From positions 76,590,600 to 76,654,599 of the forward strand of contig NC_083602.1 in assembly GCF_029168945.1 (NCBI RefSeq): a stretch of DNA of 64,000 nucleotides, in the 5' to 3' direction. The notes under the pieces were generated by a model. The model did not search any database. It was not told the DNA's origin and was given only the letters and a program-made list of their open reading frames with translations. The DNA is from Cannabis sativa. Lineage: Eukaryota; Streptophyta; Magnoliopsida; Rosales; Cannabaceae. Positions 34,156 through 46,390 of this stretch are shown here, piece by piece (position 1 is the first letter of the stretch; every line of letters starts with the position of its first letter). The translations under genes were made by a program, and so were the position numbers.

Positions 34156-36012
34156 TGTTGGGATTTTATGCCCTAAATAATACCCATTTCAATCTAATAT
34201 GATTTGTTATCAATAAAAGATTAGAAGTCATTTTTATTTACATGTAGTTTTCATGTTTATGGTTTAATGTATACAAAATCTGTTAAGTCCAGAACATATA
34301 GTCATTTACAATTACAGTGATGTCAACACAGTGGAATGTGATTGTGATTATATGCTTCAAAAGACAAATTCCATGTTTCATCAGTGCATTGGATTTACAC
34401 TAATGTAATAATCAGAGATGTAGTGTACTTACACTTTGAATAAGTGTTATGTTCTTTCCAGAACATTGGCAAAGTATGCTAGTTTCGAATGTATGGAGTA
34501 TACATTGGACTGGGACCGATATTGATATTGGTAAAGATATTATAATCTTACCGTTGTATCTTTCTAAGTCAATATCACTAGTTGATTTTAGATCAAAAGA
34601 TCTTAATCCTGATATGCTTAGGTTCAATCTCAGGAGTGCTATTCATGTTCTTTGATTTGTTAGTTAAGCCTACTTTCTGGTCAGGGTGATACATATATTT
34701 TGGGAACATGGTAGTGTGATTGAGTGGGAGCGCTAAACATAGATATGGAATCTATAGCTTCTATCAAGACATAGAAGTGAAACGATGATTTCCTTTGAGC
34801 TTGGCTTAATAGAGGTAAATGGAAGAGCTCTTATTTTAGTAATTATATTTTCACTGAAATATCATTTACAGGAAGCTAAGTGTTTTAAGGATAAAATACA
34901 TTGAGGAGTGAAACAGTAAATTTATCCCTACTCGGTGTAAATCATCTATAGAGGATCTTTAATTATTTAGATTAGAACGATGGTTAAATGTTGATAGCGT
35001 ATCTATATCGTGGAACATATAAAGCGTTCTATATGACTGAGCGTGCAATTCCAAGTTCTATGAGTGGATGCAAAAAGGAATTAATAAGTTAGGGAATTTA
35101 CATGGTAAATTCTAGTTCGGCTTATTGAAAGTTCGATTGTATAGGCCCATGGTCCCCATACTAGTTGAGACCATACTTCTTGTAAGACTCAGATAATTGA
35201 TTTTAATTAATCAATTATAATTCTAAAATTAGACTATGTCTAGTTCATGAATTTTCACTAAGCAATGACTAAATTGTGAAGAAAAGAGATTCTAAGTTTT
35301 ATTTATTAATTGAAAGACTTTATTAAGTCTAATTAATAAATATATTAAATGGAAATTTTTATTTGATAATTAATTTTAATTATTAAATAATTAGTTTTGG
35401 CATTTAAATGGTTAGAATTGGAAAAATGGCATTTTTGAGAAAATAAAGGAAATTTTGTCAAAAGTGGAAAAATTCCAAAGTGCGACCCATTAGTGTGGCC
35501 AGCCACTTGGTTGGTATTTTCCACTTAATATTTTCATTATTTTAATGCCTAATAAATTCTAACCTAAACCTAGTGGTTACCTATAAATAGATAGTGATGG
35601 CTCACACTTAAAAGATGATGAAATTTCTTGCCTTCAGGAAAAATTGAGCCATCTATTCTATACCCATAGCTGAACCACTTCTTCTCTTTTTCTCTTCAAA
35701 TTTTCGAACCTTGAGTGATAGAGTGAGTGCCCACACACATCAAGTGGTATCTCAATCATAGTGTGGAAGACTGTGAAGAATCCAGAATCAAGAGAAGGAC
35801 ATTCGGGCTCAGATCTTGGTGATACTCTGCGACAGACAGGATACAAGGGTTAGAGATCTGAGCGGAAGGAGCCATTATATTCCGCTGCACCCAATGTAAG
35901 GTTTTCTGAAACTTTATATGTGTTTACTTTCATTATTTTAGAAATTCATATTAGGATGTTAATGAAACATACATGGTAGTAAATCTAGATCCTGGTAAAA
36001 CATATTCCAACA
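34156..36012 (+). mobile_element. 5' LTR of G2 element (copia-like family G)
   Basis: 1857 bp, TGTTGGGATTTTATGCCC...ATATTCCAACA, followed by a primer-site-like ACTGGCCTAAGAATCATGG. TATA box 35582-35589. Left flank ATGTT; the other end of the element is outside the window. Confidence 0.88.
35807..35863 (+). promoter_or_regulatory. 57-nt stem-loop of LTR G2
   Basis: Arms GCTCAGATCT and AGATCTGAGC. Relative to the other copies the second pair changes from T-A to C-G on both sides. Confidence 0.8.
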
Positions 36013-39000
36013 ACTGGCCTAAGAATCATGGTAATGATTTACTTTCATGAAATATGAATTAAAACAATGTTTTGTGTTGATTTGGATGGCTTCATGTGGT
36101 TTGTATGCTTATTTGATGATAGTTTAGAAATCGTAATTTATATTATAGAAATATCTTTTATTTCGATCTGGAATTATTTTTACTGGAAAGTAGACAAAAA
36201 CTTAATAAATTTTGGCTTTTACAGAACCTAATTTGGATTTTTTATGAATTAGTTATAATTTTTTGAATTTGAATGAAAATATCTGGTTTTGAATGCACAC
36301 ACGAGCGCGCAGGGTTTGGAGCCGCTAAGACACGCACGCCTTATCTCGGCCATCACAGGCTGCTTGCAGCCTCTTTTCTCGGTTGTTTCCTTGCTTCGGC
36401 GCGCGCAGGGGTATGCATTGCATACCCCTGTGCACCAATTTTATTTTCTTCATATCTTTTGATTCAAAAATCATTTTTCATTGAAACAAAAGCCAATTTT
36501 TGGTAGAATTTTGTGTAGAATCTGAATTTTCAATTAAAAATCTAATTGTCAGAATAAAATTAATATTTTATTACTTTTTTAATTAATTAAAATTAGTTTT
36601 AGATATTAGTAGGCTTTAAATTTTGAATATTTGATTTCTCACAAAAAGAGCCTTATGATTAATTTTGAAATTTTAGATTATTTTATTTATTTTAATTATA
36701 AGATCAGATATTACATTTTTTTTTTTATTAAATTTGAATGATCTTATTTTGGTATTAAAATGTTATCATTTAAAATAATTTTGTTCAAATTTCAAAATTT
36801 GCTAACCATATCATTTTTTTTTTCAAATTTGTTATTTTTGAAATATATTTTATTTATTAAAATTATAAGATTAGGAATATGTTAGTTTCAACATTTTATC
36901 TTATTAGATATTTTTTTTATTATTAAAACTATATTTTGGCAAAAATAACATGAAGATTTGAAAAGTTGGTTAGTTTAGGCTTGAATAGAAATTTTAGGAT
37001 TTCAAACCATTAATTTTTCAAACTTATTTTATTTTATTTTTTTTATTAAAATTGGAAATATTCTAACTATATAAAAATATCTTATTTTTCAAATAGTTTA
37101 TTTTGTAATATTTAAGTTTATTAAATTATAAGACTAAGAGTATAATATTAGGAATATCTAAATTTAAAATTCAAGATATTTTATTATATTATCTTATTAG
37201 AAATTTTTTAAATAAATTTAAATTTTGAATAAACTTGAAATTTGAAAAATTGGTTAGATATTTTTGAATTTAAGTTAGAATTTAGGATATTTAGGAGTTT
37301 GTTAAGTTTCTGAATTTTTTTTTTCAAATATTCTCTACCAACCTAAATTTAAATTCTAGTTAAGATATTTTTTAGATTTTAAAATTTTTTAAAATTTTAA
37401 AATTAAGATATTTTAGCCTATTTTCCGTATTTTCCAGATCAATTACTTATTTGTTTGTATTGTTTGATTATTTAATTATAATTATTCAAAAATATTTTTT
37501 ACAAACCTATTATTTATTTGATCTAAATTGCTATGATTAACTTGTTGACAGATCCAATGATCTGATTTTAATCATAGTTCAATTGTCAATAGATCTTATA
37601 AATAATTTGTAACAGGTAATTTTGCAATTTCTTTCATTTGTGTAAACCTAGTAACATGATAGGGCCCATCCAAATCATTTGACCTGTGTGAGCCTATGTG
37701 TTAGATTATTGGGCTTAGATGCATATAGGAAGCCCATTTAAGTTTTACTAAGTAAATGGACTAGGTTGCTAAAATAAAATTTTACTTAGGTAATTTTATT
37801 TAAACGCAATTAGAATTGGGCTTATTCAATTAATAACAATTGTTTATTTAAAGGTTAAATTTCTCTCCTTTGGGCGTTGTGTGAGAGTTAGGGGGTCAAT
37901 AGCAGTGGGTACAACATACTGAACCCAGCCCTCCCTCACAAGAACAACCCCAATTGTGAAGGCCCATTTGCCTTATTTAAATAATTGTATTAGGTTAATT
38001 ATATTAGTCTAACCTAATTAAAATTGAATAAGCAACATAATTAACTTTTAAAATATATGAAATTCTTTTTCATTAATATTTTAAAGTTAATTTTAGAAAA
38101 ACACTTAGTTAATTGAAATATATTCTAGATAGTTATTTCTAGTGACTAGTTATATTTTCTAATATTTAATTAGGAAAATATTTTAAGTTGAAAATTAATT
38201 ATTTATTTTAATTAATTTTGGACCAACTTAAATTAAAAATATTTTTCCTAGTATTAAATTAGAATTAATAATTAAGTTTATTTTATACTTGATTATTTAA
38301 TTCTTGTATTTAATACATTTAATTAAATTAAAAATTAAATATTTGAGTTGATTTGTTAAATATTATTATTTTCAGGACATTTAGTTAAATAGAAAAATAT
38401 TTTAAGTTCGATTTTTTTTTTTTAGAAACTTAAATTTGAATAATTTTCAGAATATATTTTATTAATCATTTAATTTCGAAATTACATTTTTATTTAAATG
38501 CAGAAAATTTTAATTTTTTTTTTTAAAAAAATAGATTAAAGTTGTAAATTAATTATTTATTTTAATTAATGTTGGACCAACTTAAATCATTGATTTTTTC
38601 ATTTAATGATTAATAAAAATGAAGGATCTAAAATATATTATAATTAGAAAATAGATTAACTAGTCAATGAAAGTCTAGATAGTTATTATCTGTTTGCTTG
38701 AAGTATTTTTCTAGTGATATATAATTAAATAGAAAATTAATATTTAAGTTGATTTTCATCATGATACTTAAATATTTTATTTTTTTTAATATTTAATTAA
38801 ATAGGAAAATTATATTTTTGTTGAAAATTAATTTTGGACCAACATAAAATTAGAATAATTTTTCAGGATTTATTTTATTTTATTTTACAGCATTTTCAAA
38901 AATTGTATTTATTTTAAATATATTTTCGAAATGCAATATATATTTATAGAAAATTAAATTTGAGTTGTAAATTAATTTAAAGTAATTTTGATACAACTTA

Positions 39001-39166
39001 AATTGAATAATTTTCTAAATATTTATTGAAAATTATTACTAAGATGGAAATAATTCATTTTATTTTCATATCCATCTAAGTATAATTTTATTCTAAATTG
39101 GAAATTTTAATTAAATAAATATATATTTAGAATAAATTGATTGAAATAAATATTAGAAGAAAATAC
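36013..39166 (+). mobile_element. Leader/internal region of G2 element
   Basis: AT-rich and non-coding. It aligns in order with the leader of element D (48245-51366), including the block TGTGTGAGAGTT...TGAAGGCCCATTTGCC (37878-37972, matching 50056-50150 and 59980-60069). A GC-rich hairpin island sits at 36295-36435. It stops at AATAC where G3 is inserted. Confidence 0.8.
36406..36430. repeat. 25-nt perfect palindrome in G2 leader
   Basis: CAGGGGTATGCA, one T, then TGCATACCCCTG. Inside the GC-rich island of the leader. Confidence 0.9.
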
Positions 39167-40551
39167 TATTGGGTTTTGTGCCCTAAATAAAATCCATTTC
39201 AATATAATCAGATTTACTAGTTAATAAAGAACAGAAACAACATTTTATGTTGCATGGTTCACATGATTTATTTCATGATTATATTTAATGTATAAATTCT
39301 ATTAAGTCCAGAACATATGTATTTGTTAATGATTATAGTGTTGTCAGCACAGTGGAATATAATCTCGATTATATGTTTGAAAGTTTAATTCCCTGATTTG
39401 TCAGTTCACTGGATTTAAACTGGCATGATAATCAGCGATAGGTATTGTAAAGACCGCTTAGCTTAATTTGGAAATTAGCAGTTAATCATGTTTAATTATG
39501 AAATTATTTATAGCTATTTAAATAATTATTTATACTGTTATTATTGAATTCTGAGATGCATTTTATGTCATTTAGTAGTTTTCATAATTTTGCATTTCCG
39601 GTGCCCGGTAACATGGAACTCGGTGTTTGGCTCAGTAAAATCACAACTTAGTATGTTAGTAGTTTGGGACGGTTTATTAGACATTGGGAATGTCGGGAAT
39701 GGCCGGGAATTTAGAATTTCCCAAAATGCCCCTTTAGTGTTATTTATGTGGTTTTAGTGTGAAGGGGCAAAATGGTCAATTTGCCCAATTGTTAGTTTGT
39801 CTTTTTGTGGCTTATTAAATTGGAAAATACATGTTTAAGTATGCTTTATTTTGGCTGAAGTAAAAAGGGATTTTGTGGCATTTATTTCATTTTTTCCCAA
39901 ACTTAGAAAAATTACAAAATTTTCAAAGGAAACTCTCTCTCTTTTCCTCTCTCTTTCGGCCTCCTTGTGCAGCAAGGATTCTTGCCATTTTTCTTGGATT
40001 TCAAGCTCTCTTTAGTCAAGTATTGTGATCTCTTGTTGTTGGTATGTTCCTCTAACTTTATTCTAAGTTTCTTGAAATTTTGATGAAAAAGAAGTGTTGT
40101 TGCATGCTTGTTTTAGTGGTTCTTGTTGCTGTGATTTATTGTGATGTTTCAGAGGTTTAATCTTGCTGTTTTAAGTAGATTAGAGCTAGTGTAATGCATG
40201 TTAATTGCTTTGATTTCAAGATTGAAAGTTTTAGCTCAAAGTTTAGTTTTCAAAGAGAATTTTCGAAATTTGTGGCTGTGAGTATTGCATGAGTTTGTTT
40301 TGGCTTTCTGCAGCTTTAGTATGCATGATTATGTGGTTTTAATCTAGTTTTGAGGGTTGTAAGTGAGCTTTAGCCAAGTTTGAGTTTGAAACTCAAAGCT
40401 TGGAGCTCTCATGGCACTTTTCATATCTGTGCATTCTGGGTGATTTTAATGCTTTAAAAATGTTATTTGGGTCATATAGAACAGGTCTGGAAGGTTTGAG
40501 GTTGTTTAGATTTGTTTTGGTTGAGTTATGAATTTTTGAATTTCTGCCTAC

Positions 40552-40650
40552 GAGGAACCGGAATTCTGGTTGTGCATCCGGAATTCCGGATGGGTTTTGA
40601 AAATTCCCAGAACCGAAATTCTGGTTGGGCAACCGGTCTACCGGTTGGGG
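40552..40650. repeat. Palindromic island in LTR U2
   Basis: Perfect palindrome ATCCGGAATTCCGGAT (40576-40591), AACCGG-TCTA-CCGGTT (40631-40646) and two decayed CCGGAATTCTGG-like units. Corresponds to 23975-24058 in U1. Confidence 0.75.
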
Positions 40651-40980
40651 AAATTTTAGGAACCCTAGATTTCCTCGTTTTTATGTTATTTGGGGGTATT
40701 GCCATGCTTTTTATCGATAGGGAAACTTTTAGTTCCTAGTTTAAGTCCCCGGGAAGTGATTTAGCGTATCACTTATAGTGTTGTGATTTTTATGGTTTAG
40801 GAGCCTGTAATCCGCCGCGCAGATAGTTCCAGTCAGGTTGACCGGGACACCTGAATTCGGAATCTAGGTAAGATTAGTATAACAGTATGCATATGTAAAA
40901 AACATGTTTAGCGTGCATGTAGGAAGCCTGTTAGATTACATTAGATATGTATGTTGGCTTCGAACCATCCGACTGTGTCA

Positions 40981-41275
40981 CGTCAGTACAGGCTGGAGTA
41001 TGACCAGCAGCTGGAGTATGACCAGTTCGACCGATTAGGCTGACACTGTATCACATCGGTATAGGCTAGAGTATGACTAGCAACTGGAGTATGACCAGTA
41101 TGACCGAGTATAGGCTGATACTTAGGTTGGTGGTTCCGTACTATTTGACGTATCACGTCGGTACAGGCTGGAGTATGACCAGTTCGACCGATTAGGTTGA
41201 TACTGTAACACATCGGTACAGGCTGGAGTATGACCAGCAGCCGGAGTATGACCGGTTCGACCGATTAGGCTGTTA
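40981..41275. repeat. Minisatellite in LTR U2
   Basis: About four imperfect copies of a unit with GGTACAGGCTGGAGTATGAC and TTCGACCGATTAGGCTG. U1 has two copies. Confidence 0.8.
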
Positions 41276-43227
41276 CTTGTCAATAGTGCCGTCCCTATGA
41301 ACGTTCAGAACTCAGTACCGTGTTGGACACGACAGTTAGGGGGACTCAGTATCGTGTTGGACACGGCAGTTAGGGTTATGGTCAGGGGTATGGGCGTCTG
41401 ATCATGACCGAGATTTATGTATGAGTATTATTATGCTTTTCTTACTGAGTCTGTCGACTCACAGTGCTACGTTTATGTGTTGGTAAGGGCAAGGCTAGAG
41501 CTGATGGACCGTGACCGAGCCGGTGAAGATTGTACATGTCGGGGCGGTTAGGCCTGGAGTGTACGATCATCGGGACAGCGAGGCTACTTTTGTAACTAGT
41601 CGCTAGGCGACAATTATTTTGTATAGACAGTAAATTTTTGTAAATGTTTTTGTAATCGGGATCCCGAGTATTTTGTATAAATATTTTACAAGTTTAATTA
41701 AAAAGCAAAAATTTTAATTAATCACGTTTTTTCATAAACCTCGTTGATTAGGAACGAGCTGCACAGTATGTTTAAAATCACGTAATACGCCTATGCTAGT
41801 TAGGGTGTTACAGGTATGCTTACACCTTGGATAAGTGTTATGTCCTTTCCAGGGCATTGGCAAAGTTTACCAGTAACAGATGTATGGAGTATACATCAGA
41901 AGGGACCGATATTGAACTTTGATTAGATATGATAAAGTTACCGTAATATCTATTCAATTCAATATCACCTAGTTGATCCTAGATCAAATTATTTTAATCC
42001 TGATATGGTTAGGTTCGATCTCAAGAGGTTTATACATGTTCTTTGATTTGTTAGTTAACCCTACTTTTTGGTCAGGGTGATACGTACATTTTGGGAACAT
42101 GGTAGTGCAATTGAGTGGGAGCGCTAAACATAGATATGGAATCTATAGCTTCTATAGGTATTTAAAAGTGAAACGATGATTTCCTTCGAGCTTGCTAAAT
42201 AGAGATAAATGATAGAACGTTCATTTTAGTGACTATATTAATTCACTAAAATATCATTTATAGGTGGCAAGTGTTTTAAGGATAAAAAACATTGAAAGGG
42301 TGTAACGGTAATTTTATCCCTATGCAATGTATGTCATCTATAAAGGATCACTGATTATTGGGATTATAACAATGGATAATTTATAGCGTATCTATATCGT
42401 GGAACATATAGAGCGTTCTATATGACTGAGAGTGCAATTCCAAGTTCTATGCGTGGATGCAACAAGGAATTAATAAGTCAGTGGATTTACTTGGTAAATT
42501 CTGGGTCTGCATATTGGAAGCTCGGTTATATAGGCTCATGGTCCCCATACTAGTTGAGGCCATACTGCTTGTAAGACTCAGTTAATTGATTTTAATTAAT
42601 CAATTATAATTCTAAAATTAGACTATGTCTAGTTTATGAATTTTCACTAAGCAAGGGCAAAATTGTGAAGAAAAGAGATTCTCAGTTTTATTTGTTAATT
42701 GAAAGACTTTATTAAGTCTAATTAATAAATATATTAAATGACAATATTATTTAATAATTAATTTTTAGTTATTAAATAATTAGAATTGGCATTTAAGTGG
42801 TTAAATTTGAAATTTGGCATTTTTGAGAAAATGAGATGGGAAAATGATAAAATGGCAAAATTGCAAAGTGGGGCCCAATCCACATCCTATGGCCAGCCAC
42901 TATATGTGCAATTTACCATTTATTTTTCTATTATTTTAATACCAAATAATTCTTACCTAAACCTTGGTGGTTACTTATAAATAGATAGTGATGGCTTAAG
43001 AGAAAAGATGATGATACATCACATTCCTTCAGTAAAATTTTAAGTTTCTTTCTCTGTAGGCCGAAACCACCATTCCCTCTCTTTTCTTCTTCAAATTTTC
43101 ATACCTTAAGTGATAGAGTGAGTGCCCACACACATCAAGTGGTATCTCAATCATAGTGTGGAAGATTGTGAAGAATCCAATCAACAAGAAGGAGATTCGG
43201 GGTCAAGAAAGAGAGAAAGAGATCCAG

Positions 43228-43284
43228 GTTCAGATCTTGATAATGCTCTGCTACAGAAAGGAATCAAGGGCTAGAGATCTGAAC
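43228..43284 (+). promoter_or_regulatory. 57-nt stem-loop of LTR G3
   Basis: Arms GTTCAGATCT and AGATCTGAAC; 146 nt before the LTR end. Confidence 0.75.
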
Positions 43285-43430
43285 GGAATGAGTCATTATA
43301 TTCCGCGGCACCCAATGTAAGGTTTGTTAAACTTTATATGTGTTTATTTCATTGTTTTAGAAATTTATATTAGGATGTTAATGAAACATACTTGTAAGTA
43401 AATCTAGATCCTGGTAAAATATTTCCAACA

Positions 43431-44439
43431 ACTAGCCTCAGATCCATGGTAATGATATACTATCATGAAATATGAATTAAAACGGTGATATGTGTAGATT
43501 TGGATGGCTTCATGTGGTTCATGTGTTATTTGATGAATGTATGTGTTGTACAAAATTTTTCCGAAAAATGTTTTTTTTTCTATTTCTGAAAATATTTTAT
43601 TTGGATTCCTTGTGAAAAATTAAGCAATTTTGGTTTTTACGGAACTCGATTCTCATAAAAATTGAAAACGTTATGCATGTTTGAAAATCGGGTGCCCATG
43701 GTGCTCATCGCAGGCACCAGGCTTTGGACAAGAAGCCTACACGTGCGCGCATCTCGGACACAAGATGTTGTTTGAAGGCGTGTCACGCTGGAGCCTTCAG
43801 ACACGATCCACCCATACGCATGCTGCAGGCGCTGAGGAAACTCGACGGGACACCCTGCTGCTCCTCATCATGCGCGCGTGGAAGGCCTGTTTGCAACCTC
43901 TTGGGGCTGCACGTGCAACCTACTGGGCTGCCTACACCCAATTTTTGATTTTTGTGGGATTTTTTCCCAATTTTGGATTTTTTTAATTTTGAAACCCCAA
44001 AATTAAAATAAAATATTATTTTTAATATATTTAAACTTAAATATCATTTTTTAAATTAATAATATTTATTTTTCAATAGATTATTATTAATTTTGATATT
44101 TTGAGGTTTACATTTAATAAATTGATTATTTTATTTTTTAAATTATGGTCAGATTTAAAATTTTTGTTAATTACTTTATTATTTATATATTATTTTATTA
44201 TAAGATCAGATATTTTGATATTTAACATATTTTAAATTAAAAGATAAATTTATCTTTTTTATTTGAAATATTATATTAAAATTATCTTATATGACAAATT
44301 AAATAATTAATAAATTTGAAATTAACCTAGATATTTTTATAAATATTCTAACCATAATATTTTCAAATTTAAAAGATTGTTATTTTGTTAAATATTTAAT
44401 TATTTATAAATTATAAGTTCAAAATGATATTTTACTATA
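43431..44439 (+). mobile_element. Leader of G3 element, cut by LINE
   Basis: AT-rich, alignable with 48245-49250 of element D. GC-rich island 43690-43925 containing TGCACGTGCA (43908-43917). Ends at the poly-T start of the LINE. Confidence 0.75.
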
Positions 44440-46390
44440 TTTTTTTTTTATCAAGAAGAATACTTCATTAATCACCAACTGAGCAAAACTGTACAAAAAC
44501 AAAGGGGCAGCCCCTCAATCAAAATAATCTCTCTACAAAGCTTCTCTCATGCCCTCTCATACTTCTATTTTTGACCACCTGTAATCTATAGTATATGATT
44601 CTTTTTACATCATTAACAATGGAGTTGACAGAAAAAGAATGTCTATTGAAAATACAATTGTTCCTATTGTTCCAAATACTATACACCGTTGCAGCCATAA
44701 CAACAACAAGAATTCTGTGTCTGAAGTTGGTGATTCTAACCTGAAGCCAGCTTTTCCAACCTGCAGCAGCAATCGGCCATGCCTGATAACCCAGCCGCAA
44801 AAACTCCCTGCAGCACTCTATTCGACAGCACACAGTCAAAAAAATAAGTGGTCATGATTCTCGGCTTCCATCTCACAAACAGGGCACTCCAAAGATTCAG
44901 GGATAATTCGGAACTGTGCCAGCTTATCTCGAGTTAGCAGATTATTATTGACCACTTGTTATAATATGAATCTGTGTTTAGGAAGATTTAGAGAACTCCA
45001 AATAGCTGTGTTGTGGGGGAATGGATGTTGGACTAATTTGCTATTGTATAGCCAATTAGTTTTAAATTTCTTACCTCTCCTAGCCGCTTGCACATCTTCT
45101 CTTGAGAACTTGTCTCTCACATGGCAAAGCTTACGCCAATACCAACTCGAATCTTGTTTAAGCTCATACTCCCAAAAGTTTCTATTCTTCAAATAGATAC
45201 TATTGACCCATTTGACCCAAAGCAAGTCTCTTTTAGAAGTGATAGCCCAAACATACTTAGCCAAAATGCATGATTCCATCTAATCCCATCTTTGAACCCA
45301 AGACCTCCATAATTCTTAGGAAGGCAAACTTTCTCCCAGGAAGCCAAGTGGATCTTACTTCTATTGCCATTCCATTCCCAAAGAAAACCTCTACAAATCT
45401 TCTCCACTTCCTTAGTGACACTGTGAGGCAACACAAAAATGCTCATCCAGTAGTTTCGGAGCCCAAGAAGCACTGAGTGAATCAACTGCACCCTTCCTGC
45501 ATAAGACAGATGTCTACTAGCCCAAGTATGTAATCTTTGCCTCATTTTCTTAATGATGATACCACAGTCCTTTGCTTTCCATTTAGTTGGCCTTAAAGGA
45601 ACTCTTAAGTATCAAAACGGATAGCTCCCTTCCATCAGCCCAAAATCTCTCATTATACTCTGCTTTACATCTGAATCCACCCCTCCAAAGTAAATTTGAA
45701 ATTTTGAAGTATTAATGGAAAGACCACTCACTGCACTAAACTCCTCAAGAGTATCCTTGAGAGCTTTAACAGATTTTTGAGTACCTTTGCTAAATAACAT
45801 TAAGTCATCAGCAAAGCATAGACTCACAATTCTAAGCTCCTTGCACATGGGGTGATACTTGTAATTAGTACAACTAGCAACTTTTTGAAGACAACGGGTT
45901 AGATATTCCATAACAAGCACAAATAAGAGAGGGGATAATGGGTCACCTTGCCTGACCCTTTTTTCCCTTTGAAGCTTCCTTGGATTCACCCATTCATGAT
46001 GATAGAGTAGCTAGTTGCTCTAACACAAGTCATGATCCACATTATGAACCTGGAAGGCAAGTGGTAAGCATTAAGTAAATCCTCAAGGAAATCCCAACTC
46101 ACCGTATCATACGCTTTGCTAATATCCACTTTAATATCACATCTTGGAGAAACACCTTTTCGCTTATAATTCTTCAACAAGTCTTGCACAATCATTACAT
46201 TATGAGCCATAGACCTCTCTTGAATAAAGGCTCCCTGATTTTGATTGACTAAACCAGGAAGGACTTGAGCAAGGCGAGAGCAGAGAAGCTTTGAAATACA
46301 TTTGTATAAAGTTGTGCAACAAGCTATTGGTCTGTAATCAACTGCCTTTGAAGGATTCTCAATTTTTGGGATAAGAGTGATCATTGTTGC
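44440..46390 (-). mobile_element. L1-type LINE, 3' part: RT, RNA-binding region and poly-A tail
   Basis: On the minus strand the poly-A lies at 44440-44449. ORF2 pieces in order are RT fingers/palm (45986-46384: IPKIENPSKAVDYRPIA, DISKAYDTVSWDFL), then the catalytic palm (45612-45989: QGDPLSPLLF, FADDLMLF). The thumb/connection follows (45189-45545), then a zf-RVT-like region (44519-45279 with gaps: LWKRDLLWVKWV-like and CPVCE-type cysteines near 44882-44893). ORF2 of plant L1 elements nicks the target and copies its RNA in the nucleus. Frameshifts split it into at least four pieces. The RT N-terminus continues at 56005, beyond element D. Confidence 0.88.

Larger units (their letters stand above)
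39446..41812 (+). mobile_element. Solo LTR U2 (chromovirus-like family U)
   Basis: 2367 bp, TGTAAAGACCGC...AGGGTGTTACA, flanked by GGTAT on both sides (39441-39445, 41813-41817). Longer than U1, mainly through extra copies of a minisatellite at 40981-41275. It has palindromic island 40552-40650 and TGAGTC hairpin 41446-41461. Confidence 0.93.
39167..43430 (+). mobile_element. 5' LTR of G3 element (contains solo LTR U2)
   Basis: It begins TATTGGGTTTTGTGCCC (first G mutated to A) and ends ATTTCCAACA, followed by a primer-site-like ACTAGCCTCAGATCC. Net length is 1892 bp without U2. It is inserted in the leader of the G2 element at a point matching 51366 in element D; the left flank is AATAC. 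TATA box 42976-42983. Confidence 0.85.

Noticed and set aside
36273..36506. Small coding gene in GC-rich island (also 43681-43986, 48498-48836)
   Set aside because: The proteins are unrelated between copies and the frames are only open because the islands are GC-rich.
40981..41275. CRISPR-like array
   Set aside because: The repeats are an imperfect minisatellite inside a plant LTR, without unique spacers or cas genes.
34156..43430. Tandem retroelement array sharing a middle LTR (G3)
   Set aside because: The left edge of G3 joins leader sequence, not a polypurine tract, so G3 is a nested insertion.
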